DNA from: Melieria omissa
Taxonomy: Eukaryota > Arthropoda > Insecta > Diptera > Ulidiidae
Direction of reading: 5' to 3'
Assembly: GCA_963971225.1 (NCBI GenBank)
Contig: OZ020267.1
Span: 98,809,536-98,873,535, forward strand
Length of the DNA: 64,000 nt
Shown here: positions 62,279 to 64,000 of the stretch, piece after piece
Layout: each line of letters opens with the position of its first letter
Numbering within the stretch: position 1 is the stretch's first letter
The notes under the pieces: model-generated
What the model was told of the DNA's origin: nothing
The model's database searches: none
The model's input: the letters and a program-made list of their open reading frames with translations, nothing else
Program-made: the position numbers and the translations under genes

Positions 62279-63256
62279 TTAACCCTTTCGCTATTTTGTT
62301 TTCATATGGAAATATGCTACTTTGTGATCGTCTAAACAATTTATGATTTCAAGAAAAAATTTTTTTTGTTGGTGCTTGGAATAGTTTAAAGTTTTAGAAA
62401 TAATACAAAATTCATAAACTGAATATTTAGAAAGAAGAAGCAGAAAAAATAAGACATTTCTAACTTGACGTTACTTAAATTCAGATTAATTTTTTTAATA
62501 ATTTTAGCCAAGTTAAATAAAAAAAATTCTCAAGTTTTAGTTACGTGTTAACAATTTTATGTTTTCATACATTTTATTGTTGATAAATTTTTGTTTGTTG
62601 AGAATAGTTTAAGGTTTTAGAAATAATACAAAATTTATAAACATAATATTCAAGTTAAAAAAAAATTAAGTACACACTTTTTTTAAATTACTTAATAAGA
62701 AAAGAAGAAGACGCAGAAAAAATAAAAATAATTTTATTTTATTAACTTTTATTTAATTTCTAATAAAATTTTTAAATAATGTTAGCTAAAGTAAGTGGGA
62801 AAAATATTAGCTTTTTAGTTGTGCTTAAGAAATTTTATGTCTCAACACATTTTTTTGGTGCTTAGAACAGTTTTAAGTTTGAGGAATAATACCGAATTCT
62901 TAAACTGAATATTTTAGTTAAAAAAAGTAATTTGAATTTTATAGCTTTATATAGTAAAAAAAGAAGAAGCAGAAAAAAAGTAAGAGACATTTTTAATTGA
63001 ACTTTCTACTTCATTTCAAAACAAATTTGTTTGAATAGTTATAGCTATAAAAATTAAAATTTTAGTTATGCTTGAAAATTTTTATATTTAAGTAATTTTT
63101 TTGACAACATTTCAAAAAACCGGGTTCGGTAAAAATATTTAAGAATAAATTAGTTTTGAATGTTGTTGATATAACCTTAGACACAGAAGACTAAATCAAA
63201 GGATTTAAAATTTTAACTTTCCCCCAGTAAAAACCTGCATAAGGCGAAAGGGTTAA
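62279..63256. mobile_element. piggyBac-like non-autonomous element 4, with internal tandem repeats
   Basis: TTAA (62279-62282) is followed by CCCTTTCGC. The other end is GCGAAAGGG followed by TTAA (63253-63256), a perfect 9-base inverted pair. The interior contains three units starting GAATAGTTTAA-GTTTTAG at 62379, 62603 and 62865, each with an AAGAAGAAGCAGAAAAAATAA-like block. No transposase is present in 978 bp. Confidence 0.82.
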
Positions 63257-64000
63257 CGACTTAGGCAAATTAAGTTAACCTACGATCGCTACTCGATCGC
63301 AGAGAAAATATTTGCAACAACAATAGCAGCGGCAATAATGCTATAATTATGCAATTTCTCAAAGGCTTTGCTGGTGGTCTGCGCCAAAAGAGGGGCAAAT
63401 ACAGCCACGGAATGCTAACTGCAGCAGCGGCCCGATCGAGGCGATCGTGGCACAAAAGCATAGCGTGAAGAGCGCAGGAACCAAAGTGGAAACTGCAGTC
63501 AGTGGATCGGAGAACGATTGATTGATCTACTATACAAACATGTAATCTATGAGGGAAGGGAGCAAGGAACTGCCCAGTAAAGTGTAGTACAACAAATACA
63601 ATAAAAGCCATGTACAGCAAGGAAATGCAAACAAAATTATGGCCCAGGGAACAGAAGAATCTGTAGCAAGAATCTGTTGAATCACGTTGTTTGGTTTTGA
63701 TTTCCTGATCTTTATTTTGTTTTCGATTTTACTTTTTGCACTAAAAATCATAGAGATTGGCAATGTTAAGAATTGCAAGGAGTCAATGGCACACACGATC
63801 GAAGTTGATCAGTTGATTGTTTGATCAGTTGCTGGCTTGATCGGCGTGTTGCGTGTGTGCGAGACAATTTGTTGCCGAAAACATGGTGGCAGCTGTTTAG
63901 CATTAATTTGTTTTGCATTTCACATGGCAACGCTGGTCACTTTCATGCAGACGATTCGTGCCTTGTTTGGTTATGTCGAAATTTTTATTGGCAGTCAAAC
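63257..64000. other. Intronic, no gene recognised
   Basis: Contains several TTGATCAGTTGATTG-like words near 63800-63840 and GATCG words around 63283-63450. Short minus-strand ORFs (63270..63796) are unremarkable. Confidence 0.5.

Larger units (their letters stand above)
19805..64000 (+). other. wb: Downstream wb intron, phase 1 (3' end outside window)
   Basis: After the GTGAGT donor at 19805 no laminin-like coding sequence appears on either strand to the end of the window. This implies an intron longer than 44 kb. It holds three hAT-type MITE families, three of the four piggyBac-like elements, SINEs and several tandem arrays. No nested gene could be supported. Confidence 0.6.

Overview
This is non-coding-rich, AT-rich insect DNA with one recognisable protein-coding gene. 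That gene is the orthologue of Drosophila wing blister (wb), the laminin alpha-1,2-type chain. Only three exons lie here, on the + strand: 16566..18508, 19024..19362 and 19437..19804. They join in frame through two short introns of phase 2. They encode the C-terminal half of the laminin N-terminal (LN) domain, four LE (laminin EGF-like) modules, a fifth LE module split by a laminin IV type A domain, and five more LE modules. The early position of the laminin IV domain fits the alpha-1/2 (wb) type rather than the alpha-3/5 (LanA) type. The first exon starts in mid-LN and the third ends on an open phase-1 donor, so the window is one gene interior: more than 16.5 kb of intron upstream and more than 44 kb downstream. 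A higher dipteran, possibly a tephritid-like fly, is my inference from the protein and the repeats; the sequence does not prove it.

The rest is intronic and is a landscape of small transposons and tandem arrays. (1) A hAT-type MITE family (terminal inverted repeats, TIRs, CAGTGTTGCCAG) has four complete copies with 8-bp target duplications, at 189, 22464, 26098 and 37966. Directly after the 26098 copy, its end plus flanking DNA has been amplified into a small higher-order satellite. (2) A second, 143-145 bp hAT-like family sits at 15189 and 35736, and a third type at 32192. (3) Four piggyBac-like non-autonomous elements (TTAA target, CCC-start termini) lie at 10455, 22905, 37548 and 62279. 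(4) tRNA-derived SINEs lie at 40933, 49652 and 58655. (5) Scraps of Jockey/I-type non-LTR retrotransposons lie near 790, 41664 and 47285.

Tandem arrays punctuate the introns: a ~134-bp array at 2.3-3.2 kb, a degenerate 21-bp minisatellite at 6.1-8.4 kb, (AAAAT)n tracts at 14.1 and 54.1 kb, a ~200-bp array just 3' of the last exon, and others near 34.8, 44.9, 52.3 and 57 kb. Stretches rich in CAA/CAG and in TGACAG/CAGCTG motifs may include enhancers, but none can be proved from sequence alone.

The most interesting protein observation is the first LE module after the LN domain. It lacks the two cysteines expected to pair as the C1-C3 disulfide and carries a charged insertion with a KRKR stretch in the same loop. 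No CRISPR array, rRNA, intact tRNA, complete transposase or second protein-coding gene was found.
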